Shown here: piece by piece, positions 21,963 through 31,197 of the stretch
Layout: each line of letters starts with the position of its first letter
How positions within the stretch are numbered: the stretch's first letter is position 1
DNA from: Companilactobacillus hulinensis
Lineage (GTDB): Bacteria; Bacillota; Bacilli; Lactobacillales; Lactobacillaceae
Assembly (NCBI RefSeq): GCF_003946555.1
Contig: NZ_RHOO01000001.1
Location: forward strand, 186,001-250,000
Direction: 5' to 3'
Length of the DNA: 64,000 nucleotides
Position numbers and translations under genes: made by a program
The notes under the pieces: model-generated
What the model was told of the DNA's origin: nothing
The model's input: only the letters and a program-made list of their open reading frames with translations
Database searches by the model: none

Positions 21963-23015
21963 ATGTCTTTAAAAATTGCATTTATCGGATTTGGTAAATC
22001 TGCTAATCGTTACCATTTGCCATATCTAAATATTCGTAAAAACTTTGAATTGAAAAAGGTTTATACGCGTAAAGGGCCTAATGAAGAACTTGCTAAACCA
22101 TATCGTGACAAAGGTGTTGATTTCACCACTAACATCGATGATATATTACAAGATAAAGAGATTGATCTAGTTATTATTTGTACTCCAGCAAGCACTCACT
22201 ATGAATTAGCTAAGCAAGTCATTAATTCTGGTAAGTCAGTTGTTGTGGAGAAGCCATTTGTTGATACAGTTGACCATGCTAAAGAGTTACTTCAATTGGG
22301 TAAAGAAAAAAATGTTTTGGTTATGCCATATCAAAACCGTCGCTTTGATGGTGACTTTTTAGCCGCTAAACAAGTTATAGATCAGGGATTCCTTGGTGAT
22401 ATTGTTGAAGTGGAGTCACACATTGATTATTATCGTCCAGGAACTGTCACTGGTAAGGGTACCAAAGAACAAGGTGTGTTTTACGGATTAGGAATTCATT
22501 TGATGGATCGTTTAGTTGCCTTATTCGGTCGTCCAGATACTGTCACTTATGATATTAGGAATACTGATGTTGCTGATGCAGTCGACAACTACTTTGATGT
22601 TGATTTACATTACGGTAACCAAATGAAAGTTAAGGTCAAAGTTGGTTATGATATTGCTAGTGAATATCCAAGATTCATTGTTCATGGAACAAATGGTTCG
22701 TTCATCAAGTATGGTGCTGATCAGCAAGAAAACGATTTGAAGGCTGGTATTATGCCAGGTACACCTAACTTTGGTGAAGATAGTCCAATGTATTATGGTG
22801 TGGCTAAATATCAAAATGCCAATGGTGACTGGATCAAGAAGCAGATCAAAACGCCAATTGGTGACTATGGTTTGTACTATGATTCTGTATATGACACATT
22901 AGTCAATGGTGCTCCTAAATTAGTAACTGATGAACAAGTATTAACAGATATTGAATTGCTTGAAGCTGGTTTCAATCAGCCATCTCCATCTGTTTACAAT
23001 GTTCCAAAGATTTAA
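21963..23015 (+). CDS. Gfo/Idh/MocA-family oxidoreductase
   Basis: The 350-residue NAD(P)-dependent enzyme has an N-terminal Rossmann domain (KIAFIGFGKSANRYHLPYL) and the family's VVEKPFVDT segment with the conserved lysine near residue 97, then a C-terminal substrate domain. Members oxidise or epimerise sugars and related polyols; the substrate here is unknown. A GGAGG precedes the ATG. It is a single gene bounded by terminators on both sides. Confidence 0.88.
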   Translation: MSLKIAFIGFGKSANRYHLPYLNIRKNFELKKVYTRKGPNEELAKPYRDKGVDFTTNIDDILQDKEIDLVIICTPASTHYELAKQVINSGKSVVVEKPFVDTVDHAKELLQLGKEKNVLVMPYQNRRFDGDFLAAKQVIDQGFLGDIVEVESHIDYYRPGTVTGKGTKEQGVFYGLGIHLMDRLVALFGRPDTVTYDIRNTDVADAVDNYFDVDLHYGNQMKVKVKVGYDIASEYPRFIVHGTNGSFIKYGADQQENDLKAGIMPGTPNFGEDSPMYYGVAKYQNANGDWIKKQIKTPIGDYGLYYDSVYDTLVNGAPKLVTDEQVLTDIELLEAGFNQPSPSVYNVPKI

Positions 23016-23036
23016 CAGCCGTAAGGCTGTTTTTTT
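23014..23036 (+). terminator. Terminator after the oxidoreductase gene
   Basis: AACAGCC pairs with GGCTGTT around a GTAA loop, followed by T-run; the stem begins within the stop codon. Confidence 0.8.
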
Positions 23037-23081
23037 GTAAGTGAAAATTGTTGTATACTTATAAGCAACGGGGTGAAGATT

Positions 23082-24620
23082 ATGAAAGTAGTCGTTGCAG
23101 ATAACGATAGATTGAAATTGACGCTTGAAGGGATAGTTGTTGGAATCCTTACAGGTGTTGTTGTGAGTAGCTTTAGGTGGACAATTGGTCAGTTATTGAC
23201 TATTTTTCAAGGGGTATATGTTGCTGCAAGAAGTAACGTGTTCTTGATATTAGGATTATTAGTTATGTTAATTGTTGCAGGATTATTGGTAGCTAATTTT
23301 CTGAAAAAAGATCCTAATATTTCAGGATCTGGTATTCCACAGGTTGAAGCACAATTGGCTGGAGAGATGGAAATGAATTGGTGGTCCATCCTTTGGCGTA
23401 AGTTTGTTGGTGGTATTGTAAGTATTGGACCAGGATTGTTCCTTGGTCGTGAAGGTCCTTCGATTCAACTAGGATCAGCTATTGGACAAGGTTTCAGTGA
23501 GGTAACTAAGGAGACTGGCGTCTTTCGTCGGGTATTAATTGCCAGTGGAGCCGCTGGTGGATTGGCCGCCGCATTTAATGCTCCAATCGCTGGTGCAATG
23601 TTTGTTTTGGAAGAAATATATCATAATTTTTCCCCACTAGTTTGGGTAACGGCATTAGCTAGTGCGGTCAGTTCTAATCTGATTGCTTTATATGTATTCG
23701 GATTGACCCCAGTTTTGAACATTACTGGTAAGCAAAGTTTGCCTATCAAATTATATTGGCATTTAATTTTACTTGGTATTGTTTTGGGATTGATGGGTCG
23801 CTTGTACCAGAAGGTATTGTTGGCAATGCCAGCCTGGTATGCGAAAACTAGAATTCCTCGTTATCTACAAGGATTAGTTCCAATGATTTTGATCTTGCCA
23901 ATTGGAATGATGTTTCCTAAGTATATTGGTGGTGGTAACAGTATTATCACTAGTTTGAATGGCTGGGGAGATGGTATGTGGTTCTTGTTGGGATTATTGG
24001 CCTTGAGATTTATTTATTCAATGATTTCATATGGTTCAGGATTACCTGGTGGAATTTTTCTTCCTATCTTAAATCTTGGTGCAATCATCGGTGCAATTTA
24101 TGCTGTAGCTATGCACAGTATGGGATTGTTGCCATCTGGATTTGAAAGTGATTTGATTATATTCTCAATGGCTGGATATTTTGCCTGTATCGGTAAAGCT
24201 CCGTTTACAGCGATCATTCTAGTTACTGAAATGGTCGGTTCACTCAGCCACTTGATGCCATTAGCTGTGTTATCATTAGTGGCGTACATAGTAGTTGATA
24301 TCTTGAATGGTGCACCGATCTACGAATCATTGAAGGAACGTTTGAATGTTGACTCTGATTATTTGAATCGTGTCAGCAAGTTCAATGATCGATTGGAAAT
24401 GCCTATTTTTGAAGGTAGCACGATCGATGGTAAGTACATTCGAGATATTCCATTTCCAAAGGATATTTTAATTATTGCAATTTATCGTGGAGAATCTCAG
24501 ATCATTCCAAAGGGTGACACGGTTATTAAAGCTGGCGATCGAATTGTAATGATGGTCAATGCCGCCAAACGAGTTGAAATTCGTAATCGAATAAATCATT
24601 TGATTAATGGTATGGACTAG
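23082..24620 (+). CDS. ClC-family chloride channel/antiporter with regulatory C-terminal domain
   Basis: The 512-residue membrane protein carries the ClC selectivity motifs in order: GSGIPQVEA, GREGPSIQLG with the gating glutamate, and FNAPIAGAMFVLEE. About ten membrane segments are followed from residue about 430 by a TrkA_C-like domain (GDTVIKAGDRIVMM). It moves chloride or fluoride across the cytoplasmic membrane, probably in exchange for protons. The ATG at 23082 is used because GGGGTG sits at proper distance; the GTG at 23073 overlaps that site. Confidence 0.9.
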   Translation: MKVVVADNDRLKLTLEGIVVGILTGVVVSSFRWTIGQLLTIFQGVYVAARSNVFLILGLLVMLIVAGLLVANFLKKDPNISGSGIPQVEAQLAGEMEMNWWSILWRKFVGGIVSIGPGLFLGREGPSIQLGSAIGQGFSEVTKETGVFRRVLIASGAAGGLAAAFNAPIAGAMFVLEEIYHNFSPLVWVTALASAVSSNLIALYVFGLTPVLNITGKQSLPIKLYWHLILLGIVLGLMGRLYQKVLLAMPAWYAKTRIPRYLQGLVPMILILPIGMMFPKYIGGGNSIITSLNGWGDGMWFLLGLLALRFIYSMISYGSGLPGGIFLPILNLGAIIGAIYAVAMHSMGLLPSGFESDLIIFSMAGYFACIGKAPFTAIILVTEMVGSLSHLMPLAVLSLVAYIVVDILNGAPIYESLKERLNVDSDYLNRVSKFNDRLEMPIFEGSTIDGKYIRDIPFPKDILIIAIYRGESQIIPKGDTVIKAGDRIVMMVNAAKRVEIRNRINHLINGMD

Positions 24621-24693
24621 AATTTTGACTTACTTTGTGTTATTGTTTTAGGAGTGATTTCAGCTTTCAACACCATGAACGGAGGTTTTACGG

Positions 24694-24930
24694 GTGTATA
24701 ACGTTATTGAAACTATACTTATTATTGTTTCCATTTTGATAATTATTGCTGTACTAATGCAGCCTACAAAACAACAAGATGCATTGAACGCCTTATCAGG
24801 TGGCGGTGGAGACTTGTTCAGCAACCAGAAGAAACGTGGTTTCGAAGCCTTCATGGTAAAGGTTACCTATGTTTTGCTAGTGCTATTCTTTGTTTGTTCG
24901 TTAATACTAGTATATTTATCATCACACTAA
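24694..24930 (+). CDS. secG: Preprotein translocase subunit SecG
   Basis: This 78-residue protein has two membrane segments (residues about 3-22 and 53-75) flanking a glycine-rich cytoplasmic loop ALSGGGGDLFSNQKKRGFE, the SecG pattern. It assists SecYE during protein export. The GTG start at 24694 lies eight bases after GGAGG. It heads the secG-esterase-rnr-smpB group that is conserved in Firmicutes, with a terminator just after it. Confidence 0.93.
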   Translation: MYNVIETILIIVSILIIIAVLMQPTKQQDALNALSGGGGDLFSNQKKRGFEAFMVKVTYVLLVLFFVCSLILVYLSSH

Positions 24931-24938
24931 GCAAGTTA

Positions 24939-24977
24939 CCCTCCTGAAGCTACTAAAAGTTGCTCGGGAGGTTTTTT
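24939..24977 (+). terminator. Terminator after secG
   Basis: CCTCC (24940-24944) plus inner GC pairs with GCTC-GGGAGG (24962-24971), followed by six T. The next gene starts 19 bases later, so some read-through is likely. Confidence 0.65.
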
Positions 24978-24995
24978 GTTATAAGGAGTGGTTTT

Positions 24996-25745
24996 TTGAG
25001 AATTTTGACACCAAAGCCTTTTTTCTTCAATGCTGGAACTAAGGCAGTGATACTGTTACATTCATTTTCAGGGACATCTAACGATATGAGACTCATGGGC
25101 AGAATGCTTGAACGTAATGGTTATTCTGCATATGCGCCAATGTTTATGGGGCACGGAACAGATGAGCCCATTGATATTTTGGACCAGGGTGGACCTGATC
25201 AATGGTGGCAACAAGTTAATGAAGCAGTCGATTTTTTGAAAGAACAAAGGAAAAATGAAATATATATTTTTGGACTATCTTTAGGGGCAATTTTTGCTAC
25301 CAAAGCAGTTGAAGAGATTCCAGAAATAAAGGCCGGTGGGGTCTTTGGTTCACCAGTTTTAGCACATGATTTTTCTAATGTTAGGGATGCGTTTATGACA
25401 TATGCCGAGAAGGCTTATGAAATAAGAGAAGTATCTGAGATAGAGAAATATGCCAATTTACGAACGATTGATTCACGGATTGATGCTATGCTGATGAATA
25501 TTAGAAAAACCACTGCTGGTGTTGGCGATAAGTTAGCTGAAATAGAAAAGCCCTATTTTATAGGGCAAGGTATGAGAGATAAAATGGTAGATCCTGAAGC
25601 TGCCAAACAAGTAGCTCAGATAGTCAAAACTGCCGACTTCCATCAATATGATGCAGGTCACGTTTTGACAATTAATCGTGCTCATAAGGAATTAGAGGGC
25701 GATGTGTTAAACTTTTTAGAAAATATTGAGGATAGAAATGCCTGA
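24996..25745 (+). CDS. Carboxylesterase, alpha/beta-hydrolase fold
   Basis: The 249-residue protein resembles the small Est30-type carboxylesterases: HSFSGTS near residue 22 for the oxyanion loop, nucleophile Ser95 in FGLSLG, and a late DAGHVL histidine. Members hydrolyse short-chain esters. The TTG at 24996 is chosen because AAGGAG lies seven bases before it; the frame upstream runs through the secG terminator. The stop overlaps the rnr start by eight bases. Natural substrate is unknown. Confidence 0.85.
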   Translation: MRILTPKPFFFNAGTKAVILLHSFSGTSNDMRLMGRMLERNGYSAYAPMFMGHGTDEPIDILDQGGPDQWWQQVNEAVDFLKEQRKNEIYIFGLSLGAIFATKAVEEIPEIKAGGVFGSPVLAHDFSNVRDAFMTYAEKAYEIREVSEIEKYANLRTIDSRIDAMLMNIRKTTAGVGDKLAEIEKPYFIGQGMRDKMVDPEAAKQVAQIVKTADFHQYDAGHVLTINRAHKELEGDVLNFLENIEDRNA

Positions 25746-28125
25746 TAAAGATGATAAATTAATTGCAGATATACTTGAATTCTTCAGAAATAATCCAGAA
25801 CGTAGATATACTTCTGAACAAATTGAAGATTCATTAAGAATGCACGGTGCTTCAGCGTTTAAACGTGTTGTTAAGGCACTTGCAGTTCTTGAAGGTGAGA
25901 GCAAGATTACTCTCACAAATAAGGATGAGTTCAAAATGGCTCAACCTGACAAAGTCCTTGAAGGTACATTCAAGGGTAATGATAAAGGATTTGGTTTCGT
26001 TAGATATGACGAAGTAGAACCTGATGCCTTTGTTGCTAGAGATAATACACTTCATGCCGTTAATGGCGATACAGTTGAAGTTAAAATTACTAAACCATCC
26101 AATCCTTGGATCGATAAAGGACCAGAAGGTGAAATTACTAAGATTGTTGAACGTTCATTGTCAAAAATCGTTGGTGAATTCCATCCCTACAGTGATGCTC
26201 AAGTAGAAAAATCCGGAAATTATGGCTATGTTAAGAGTCATGAAAAGAAACTTGCTTCATACATGGTCTTCATTTCAAATAAAGGACTACATCCTCAAAT
26301 GGGTGACATGGTTCAAGTATCTATTGATGAGTATCCAAATGATGCACATCCACAAAGTATGGAAGGTACTGCTCTAGAGGTCATTGGTAATAAGAATGAT
26401 CCTGGTGTCGATATTATGTCTATTGTTATTGATAACGATATCAATCCAGAGTTCCCTAAGGAAGTTCTAGAAGAAGCAGAACAGATTCCGGATCACGTAC
26501 TTGAAAGTGATCGTAAAGGTCGCCATGATTTGACTGATAACATGGTTATCACAATTGATGGGGATGACTCAAAGGATTTTGATGATGCTGTTGGTGTTGA
26601 AAAAATGGCTGACGGTAAATTCCATCTTGAAGTACATATCGCTGATGTTACTCACTATGTAACTGAAGGTTCAGCTCTTGATAAAGAAGCTTATGAACGT
26701 GGTACAAGTACTTATTTGGTAGACCGTGTTATTCCAATGCTTCCATTTAGATTGTCTAATGGTATTTGTTCATTGAATCCTGGCGAAGATAGATTAGCTT
26801 TGACTTGTGACATGGTTATTAACCAGTCAGGTCAAGTTGAAAAATATGATATCTATCCAAGTATCATTCAATCTAAATATCGTATGACATATAACAATGT
26901 TAATAAGATTCTTGATGGTGATGTTGAATTAACTGAAGAATACAAGCCACTTGTTCCAATGTTGAAAGATATGGCTGAACTTCATGATATCTTGTTCAAG
27001 ATGCGTCATGAACGTGGTGCTATTGATTTCGAAGAAACAGAAGCTAAGATCATCGTGGATGAAAACGGCAAGCCAATTGATATTCAATTGCGTGAACGTG
27101 GTACATCTGAACGTATGATTGAATCATTCATGTTGGCCGCTAATGAAACAGTTGCCAAGAATTACAACTTGAAACATGTACCATTCTTATATCGTGTCCA
27201 TGAAAAACCAGATGATGAAAAGGTTAAGAAGTTCTTTGAATTCGTTGCTGCAATGGGTGTTGATGTACATGGTAATTTGAAGGATATTAGTCCTAAGATG
27301 TTCCAAGGCATTCTTTCACAAGTAATTGGTACACCTGAAGAAGCTGTTGTTACTATCATGTTATTGAGAAGTATGCAACAAGCTAGATATTCAGATGAAC
27401 CACTAGGTCACTTTGGTCTAGCTGCTAAGTACTATACTCACTTCACATCACCAATTCGTCGTTATCCTGACTTGACTGTACATCGTATGATCCATAGTTA
27501 TGCTGAAAATGGCTTCACTGATGATGAACAAGCCAAGTGGGGTGGCAAACTTAAGGAGATCGGTGATCATACTTCTGGCCGTGAAAGAAAATCAATCGAC
27601 GCTGAACGTGCCGTTGATGATCTTAAGAAGACAGAATATATGGCTGATCAAGTTGGCGAAACATTTGATGCTGTTGTAAGTTCTGTTACAAGTTTTGGTA
27701 TGTTCATTCAATTGGATAACACCGTTGAAGGTTTGATCCATATTTCTAATATGAAAGATGATTATTATGAATATGATGAGAAGAGCATGTCAATGCATGG
27801 TCGTGGAACTGGTAAGACATTCAAAGTTGGTCAACCTATTCAAGTTAAGTTGATCCGTGCTGATGTTGAACACAGACAAATTGACTTCGAACGTGTCTTA
27901 ACTCCTGAAGAAGCTGAACAAGCTAAGAAGCGTGAAGAAGAATTCGCCAAACGCCGTGGAAGTCACAGTAGAAGTGACCGCAGACACACTGGTAATGGTG
28001 GTGGCCGTTCAAATGGTCATTCAAATAATCATTCTAATGGTGGACATGGTCGAAACAATAATCATGGAAGCTCTAATAATGGTAAAGGAAACAACAGAAG
28101 ACGCAGTAAATACGAAAGTCGGTGA
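25738..28125 (+). CDS. rnr: Ribonuclease R
   Basis: This 795-residue processive 3'-5' exoribonuclease degrades structured RNA and works with SmpB-tmRNA in quality control. Domains in order are an N-terminal winged helix (1-65), cold-shock domains (about 75-230), the RNB catalytic domain with DSKDFDDAV, an S1 domain (about 645-725), and a basic tail rich in Arg, Gly, Asn, Ser and His (about 740-795). The ATG at 25738 is preferred to the upstream TTG because GAGG lies before it. The smpB gene follows six bases after the stop. Confidence 0.96.
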   Translation: MPDKDDKLIADILEFFRNNPERRYTSEQIEDSLRMHGASAFKRVVKALAVLEGESKITLTNKDEFKMAQPDKVLEGTFKGNDKGFGFVRYDEVEPDAFVARDNTLHAVNGDTVEVKITKPSNPWIDKGPEGEITKIVERSLSKIVGEFHPYSDAQVEKSGNYGYVKSHEKKLASYMVFISNKGLHPQMGDMVQVSIDEYPNDAHPQSMEGTALEVIGNKNDPGVDIMSIVIDNDINPEFPKEVLEEAEQIPDHVLESDRKGRHDLTDNMVITIDGDDSKDFDDAVGVEKMADGKFHLEVHIADVTHYVTEGSALDKEAYERGTSTYLVDRVIPMLPFRLSNGICSLNPGEDRLALTCDMVINQSGQVEKYDIYPSIIQSKYRMTYNNVNKILDGDVELTEEYKPLVPMLKDMAELHDILFKMRHERGAIDFEETEAKIIVDENGKPIDIQLRERGTSERMIESFMLAANETVAKNYNLKHVPFLYRVHEKPDDEKVKKFFEFVAAMGVDVHGNLKDISPKMFQGILSQVIGTPEEAVVTIMLLRSMQQARYSDEPLGHFGLAAKYYTHFTSPIRRYPDLTVHRMIHSYAENGFTDDEQAKWGGKLKEIGDHTSGRERKSIDAERAVDDLKKTEYMADQVGETFDAVVSSVTSFGMFIQLDNTVEGLIHISNMKDDYYEYDEKSMSMHGRGTGKTFKVGQPIQVKLIRADVEHRQIDFERVLTPEEAEQAKKREEEFAKRRGSHSRSDRRHTGNGGGRSNGHSNNHSNGGHGRNNNHGSSNNGKGNNRRRSKYESR

Positions 28126-28131
28126 TGATAT

Positions 28132-28602
28132 ATGAAGAAGCATCACGTAAAGGCTGCTAACGAAGTAGCTAACAACCGTAAAGCTCGTCATGACTACAAT
28201 ATTTTGGACACCTATGAAGCAGGGGTCGCTTTAACAGGTACCGAAATCAAATCCGTACGAGCAAGCAAGATCAACATTCGTGATGGATTCGTACAAGCTA
28301 GGAGTGGGGAATTGTGGCTTGAAAATGTAAATATCGCTATTTATGATCAAGGAAATCAATTCAATCATGATCCATTGCGTAATCGCAAATTATTGTTACA
28401 CAAGAAGGAAATTAGGAAGATATCTTCAACTGTTCAAGAAAAAGGTATAACAGTTATACCTTTGAAAGTGTATTTGAAGAATGGATTTGCTAAAGTCCTT
28501 ATCGGAGTCGCTGAAGGTAAGAGACAGTTCGATAAACGTGAAACAATTAAGAGACGTGATCAAGAACGTGAGATACAGAGAACTTTGAAGAACTTTAGAT
28601 AG
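28132..28602 (+). CDS. smpB: SsrA (tmRNA)-binding protein
   Basis: The 156-residue protein delivers tmRNA to stalled ribosomes. It begins with the [22 protein letters not shown]-type OB-fold segment, contains GTEIKSVR and FNHDPLR, and ends with the positively charged [14 protein letters not shown] tail. Its placement behind rnr is conserved. Its TAG stop is also the first three bases of a 120-base structured repeat (28600-28960). The ssrA gene itself is not seen nearby. Confidence 0.96.
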   Translation: MKKHHVKAANEVANNRKARHDYNILDTYEAGVALTGTEIKSVRASKINIRDGFVQARSGELWLENVNIAIYDQGNQFNHDPLRNRKLLLHKKEIRKISSTVQEKGITVIPLKVYLKNGFAKVLIGVAEGKRQFDKRETIKRRDQEREIQRTLKNFR

Positions 28603-28960
28603 AGAGCGGAGAAAAGCGGTAGCTCCTGAGCATTACCTAGGTTAATTGTTGGGTCACGAAGTGACACGATAATTAACCGTAGTAAGCACAGGGAGCTGCT
28701 TTTCGTAGCTCGTTTTAGATAGAGAGTGGAGCAAGACGGTAGATTTTGAGCACTGCCTAGAGTAATAAAGGTGCCACGTAAGTGGTGCGTTTATTACTCG
28801 TAGCAGGCGCAGAAATCTGTCTTGCGCAACTCGTTTTAAATAGAGAGTGTCGAAAGGCGTCCAGACTTTGAGCATTACCTAGATTAATTGTTGGGTCACG
28901 GAGTGACACAATAATTAATCGTAGTAAGCGCAGAGGTCTGCCTTTCGTAAACTCATTTTA
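28600..28960 (+). repeat. Three tandem copies of a 120-base structured repeat
   Basis: Units at 28600-28719, 28720-28840 and 28841-28960 each begin TAGAGAG and end near AACTCGTTTTA. Each folds into one long hairpin: GAG...CTC at the base, a variable stem such as AGCTCCTG/CAGGGAGCT in unit 1 and AGATTT/AAATCT in unit 2, a middle stem GC-TTAC-TAG/TAGTAAGC, and a terminal stem with GTCAC/GTGAC (units 1 and 3) or GCCAC/GTGGT (unit 2). Arms change together between units, which suggests conserved pairing. The stretch holds no credible gene. Confidence 0.8.
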
Positions 28961-28967
28961 GAAAAGC

Positions 28968-28994
28968 AGGATATCCAATGGATGTCCTTTTTTT
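28968..28994 (+). terminator. Terminator after the tandem repeats
   Basis: AGGATATCC (28968-28976) pairs with GGATGTCCT (28980-28988), followed by T-run. It probably ends the secG-rnr-smpB transcript. Confidence 0.75.
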
Positions 28995-29051
28995 CGACCT
29001 TAATTTGGTAAAATAAGCAATGTACTGTATGATAATATTTGAGGTGAAAAT

Positions 29052-29612
29052 ATGTTTAGAAATGCAAACGATGGAGACGCCGACCAGATATTACCTACAC
29101 TTTTTCAAATATTTGACGAGATGGAGTTAGATATTTTTAAAGAAGTTGGTAATGACAAGATGGCACAGATTATACGAGAAGGATTCAAGCTATCCAATTA
29201 CCGTTATGGATTGGATCACATTTTAGTTGATGAGATCGATGGCAAGGTAGCAACTATTGCCGTTGGATATCCTGAAGAACAAGAAGATAGCATTGATGAT
29301 CCGCTAATCAAGGTCTTGCACGAACATGGAATTAAACGAGATAATATCTTTACTGATAAGGAAGCATGGCCTGGGGAATGGTATTTGGATTCTTTTGCAG
29401 TTGCTCCTGATATGCAAGGTAAGGGAATTGGAACACAATCACTTAAGGATTTGATTGATATCGTTCGCCAACGTGGTGAGAAAACTATGAGTTTGAATGT
29501 TGATGTTACCAATGAACCAGCTAAACACTTATACGATAAAGTCGGATTCAAGAAGGCTGGTCAATTGTATATAGGTGATCATTTATATGATCATATGCAA
29601 TTTGATTTGTAA
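29052..29612 (+). CDS. GNAT-family N-acetyltransferase
   Basis: The 186-residue protein has the acetyl-CoA-binding segment VAPDMQGKGIGTQSLKDL near residues 117-134 and the C-terminal NEPAKHLYDKVGFKKAG, both typical of GNAT enzymes. The acceptor substrate is unknown. GAGGTG lies before the ATG. It is a single gene flanked by terminators. Confidence 0.85.
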   Translation: MFRNANDGDADQILPTLFQIFDEMELDIFKEVGNDKMAQIIREGFKLSNYRYGLDHILVDEIDGKVATIAVGYPEEQEDSIDDPLIKVLHEHGIKRDNIFTDKEAWPGEWYLDSFAVAPDMQGKGIGTQSLKDLIDIVRQRGEKTMSLNVDVTNEPAKHLYDKVGFKKAGQLYIGDHLYDHMQFDL

Positions 29613-29630
29613 AATATATTTGATAGTACA

Positions 29631-29667
29631 AAAAAGCAGTTCGACGTTTGATGTCGAGCTGCTTTTT
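29631..29667. terminator. Bidirectional terminator
   Basis: AAAAAGCAG-t-TCGAC (29631-29645) pairs with GTCGA-g-CTGCTTTTT (29653-29667). It serves the GNAT gene and the converging minus-strand genes. Confidence 0.85.
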
Positions 29668-30226
29668 AAGATCTATCGGTTTTTTTCCAATCTCTATTCT
29701 TAAAGTTAAAGTAAGATAATTTGGATTTAAAGCCAATATTTAAGTCAGTTTCTGGTTTTAAACTGGGAACACGAATGTATTTGTCTAGGAAAATAGCTAT
29801 CAAAGTAGCAACTGGCCCGTTATCCATTTCATCAATATCAATTTCTAGTCCAGGTTGTCCTTGATTCATTACGGTAGGTTGTACTTTCATGACCTCGTTT
29901 CCACCTTGAACAGCGTGGTAGTCTGAGACCACTAAGTTACCAATTATATTCCAATTTATTTTTGAGAGATAAACATACTTCATTTCAATAACCGGCACGG
30001 CATTGATTGTAGCCTTTTCCTCGCCATTTATTTCGATTGAGTATATTTTTAAGAAATTGTTTTTGAGTTTGATTTCACCGATTTTGGTATTGAGGCGATT
30101 GTACAACTGAATCAGTAGGGGATCATCTTTATCACGTGAAGCAATGAAAATAGTTTCTTTATTCTGATTTGCGACTACAAGAATATTTCCCACCATCAAA
30201 TCTGCTTTACGTATATAGAGTTTCAT
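29666..30226 (-). CDS. Hypothetical protein, possibly LURP-one-related
   Basis: This 186-residue protein has no signal peptide or membrane segment. The N-terminal pattern MKLYIRKADLMVGNILVVANQ followed by short beta-strand-like repeats resembles LURP-one-related (tubby-like beta-barrel) proteins such as B. subtilis YxjI, but the match is loose. It overlaps the HAD phosphatase stop by four bases and is co-transcribed with it. Function is unknown. Confidence 0.6.
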   Translation of the reverse strand: MKLYIRKADLMVGNILVVANQNKETIFIASRDKDDPLLIQLYNRLNTKIGEIKLKNNFLKIYSIEINGEEKATINAVPVIEMKYVYLSKINWNIIGNLVVSDYHAVQGGNEVMKVQPTVMNQGQPGLEIDIDEMDNGPVATLIAIFLDKYIRVPSLKPETDLNIGFKSKLSYFNFKNRDWKKTDRS

Positions 30227-31116
30227 TCCATTTGACCTTCTGTTTGGTTTTGTGCGATTACTTTTTGGATGATTTGAGCTACGCCATCATTAATATTATT
30301 ACCGGTAAATTCGTCAGCTAGTGCTTTGATTTCAGGAACGGCATTTTCCATAGCCACACCGATACCGGCATCACGTATCATAGATTCATCGTTGAGGTTA
30401 TCGCCAATCGCCATGATTTCACTTTGCTTGATGCCTCTTAATTTGGCGTACTTAAGCAAGGCAATACCCTTTTGTGCGGTGGTACTATTAACCTCGATGT
30501 TGTTTGCGGATGAAGATGTGACGACAACATCGGTCATTGTGTTATTGATTTCCTCAGTTAAAGGTTTGAGTTTAACACTACGATCGGTTGTTTCGTCGAA
30601 GGCTAATAATTTCATAATTTTGTATGACTCATTATTGAAGATTTTATCGTAACTATCGACAAATGTCATTGGAGTTAACTTAATTCTCTCCAATGTGTCA
30701 GCATATGCTTGTTCATAAGTTATTCCGGGGTTTAAACTTTGCAGTAATTTGGCTAAACTAGAGATACGTAATTCTTTGTTATCAGAGAAGATTCCCTTAT
30801 CAGTTACTACTTCAAAGTAGATGCTGTATTTGTGAAATAAATCAGCAATTTTGAGCTTTGATTCAGTTGAAATAGGATTACTTGATGCAAGTTTCAGCTT
30901 TTCATCAAAAACTTCAGCACCATTGAGTGTGATGTATCCAGTGTTAACTCGACCCTTAAGAAAAGGTCTGGCCTCACTTAGACCACGTCCAGTAGCAATT
31001 AAGAATTCAATTCCATTAGCTTGGGCATCTTTGATAGCTTGAATATTACGTTCGGATACTTCCATTTTATCGTTTAATAAAGTTCCGTCCATGTCTGATG
31101 CAATTAATTTAATCAT
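30223..31116 (-). CDS. Cof-type HAD-IIB family phosphatase
   Basis: The 297-residue protein begins with the HAD nucleophile motif IASDMDGTLLND (Asp8, Asp10), followed by LIATGRG, a Cof-type cap domain, and the C-terminal MAIGDNLNDESMIRDAGIGVAMENA motif. Such enzymes dephosphorylate sugar phosphates, flavin or pyridoxal phosphates; the substrate cannot be told. GGAGG precedes the ATG. It is transcribed with the LURP-like gene. Confidence 0.9.
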   Translation of the reverse strand: MIKLIASDMDGTLLNDKMEVSERNIQAIKDAQANGIEFLIATGRGLSEARPFLKGRVNTGYITLNGAEVFDEKLKLASSNPISTESKLKIADLFHKYSIYFEVVTDKGIFSDNKELRISSLAKLLQSLNPGITYEQAYADTLERIKLTPMTFVDSYDKIFNNESYKIMKLLAFDETTDRSVKLKPLTEEINNTMTDVVVTSSSANNIEVNSTTAQKGIALLKYAKLRGIKQSEIMAIGDNLNDESMIRDAGIGVAMENAVPEIKALADEFTGNNINDGVAQIIQKVIAQNQTEGQME

Positions 31117-31197
31117 AAAATTCCTCCGAATGCGTTATTCTATAAGTGAATGTTACCATATTTTAGTAATAGATATACAAGGACAGTAGGTGTAAAT

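Noticed and set aside
28654-28875. 73-residue minus-strand ORF within the tandem repeats
   Set aside because: It spans two repeat units without a ribosome-binding site; the structured repeats explain the sequence.
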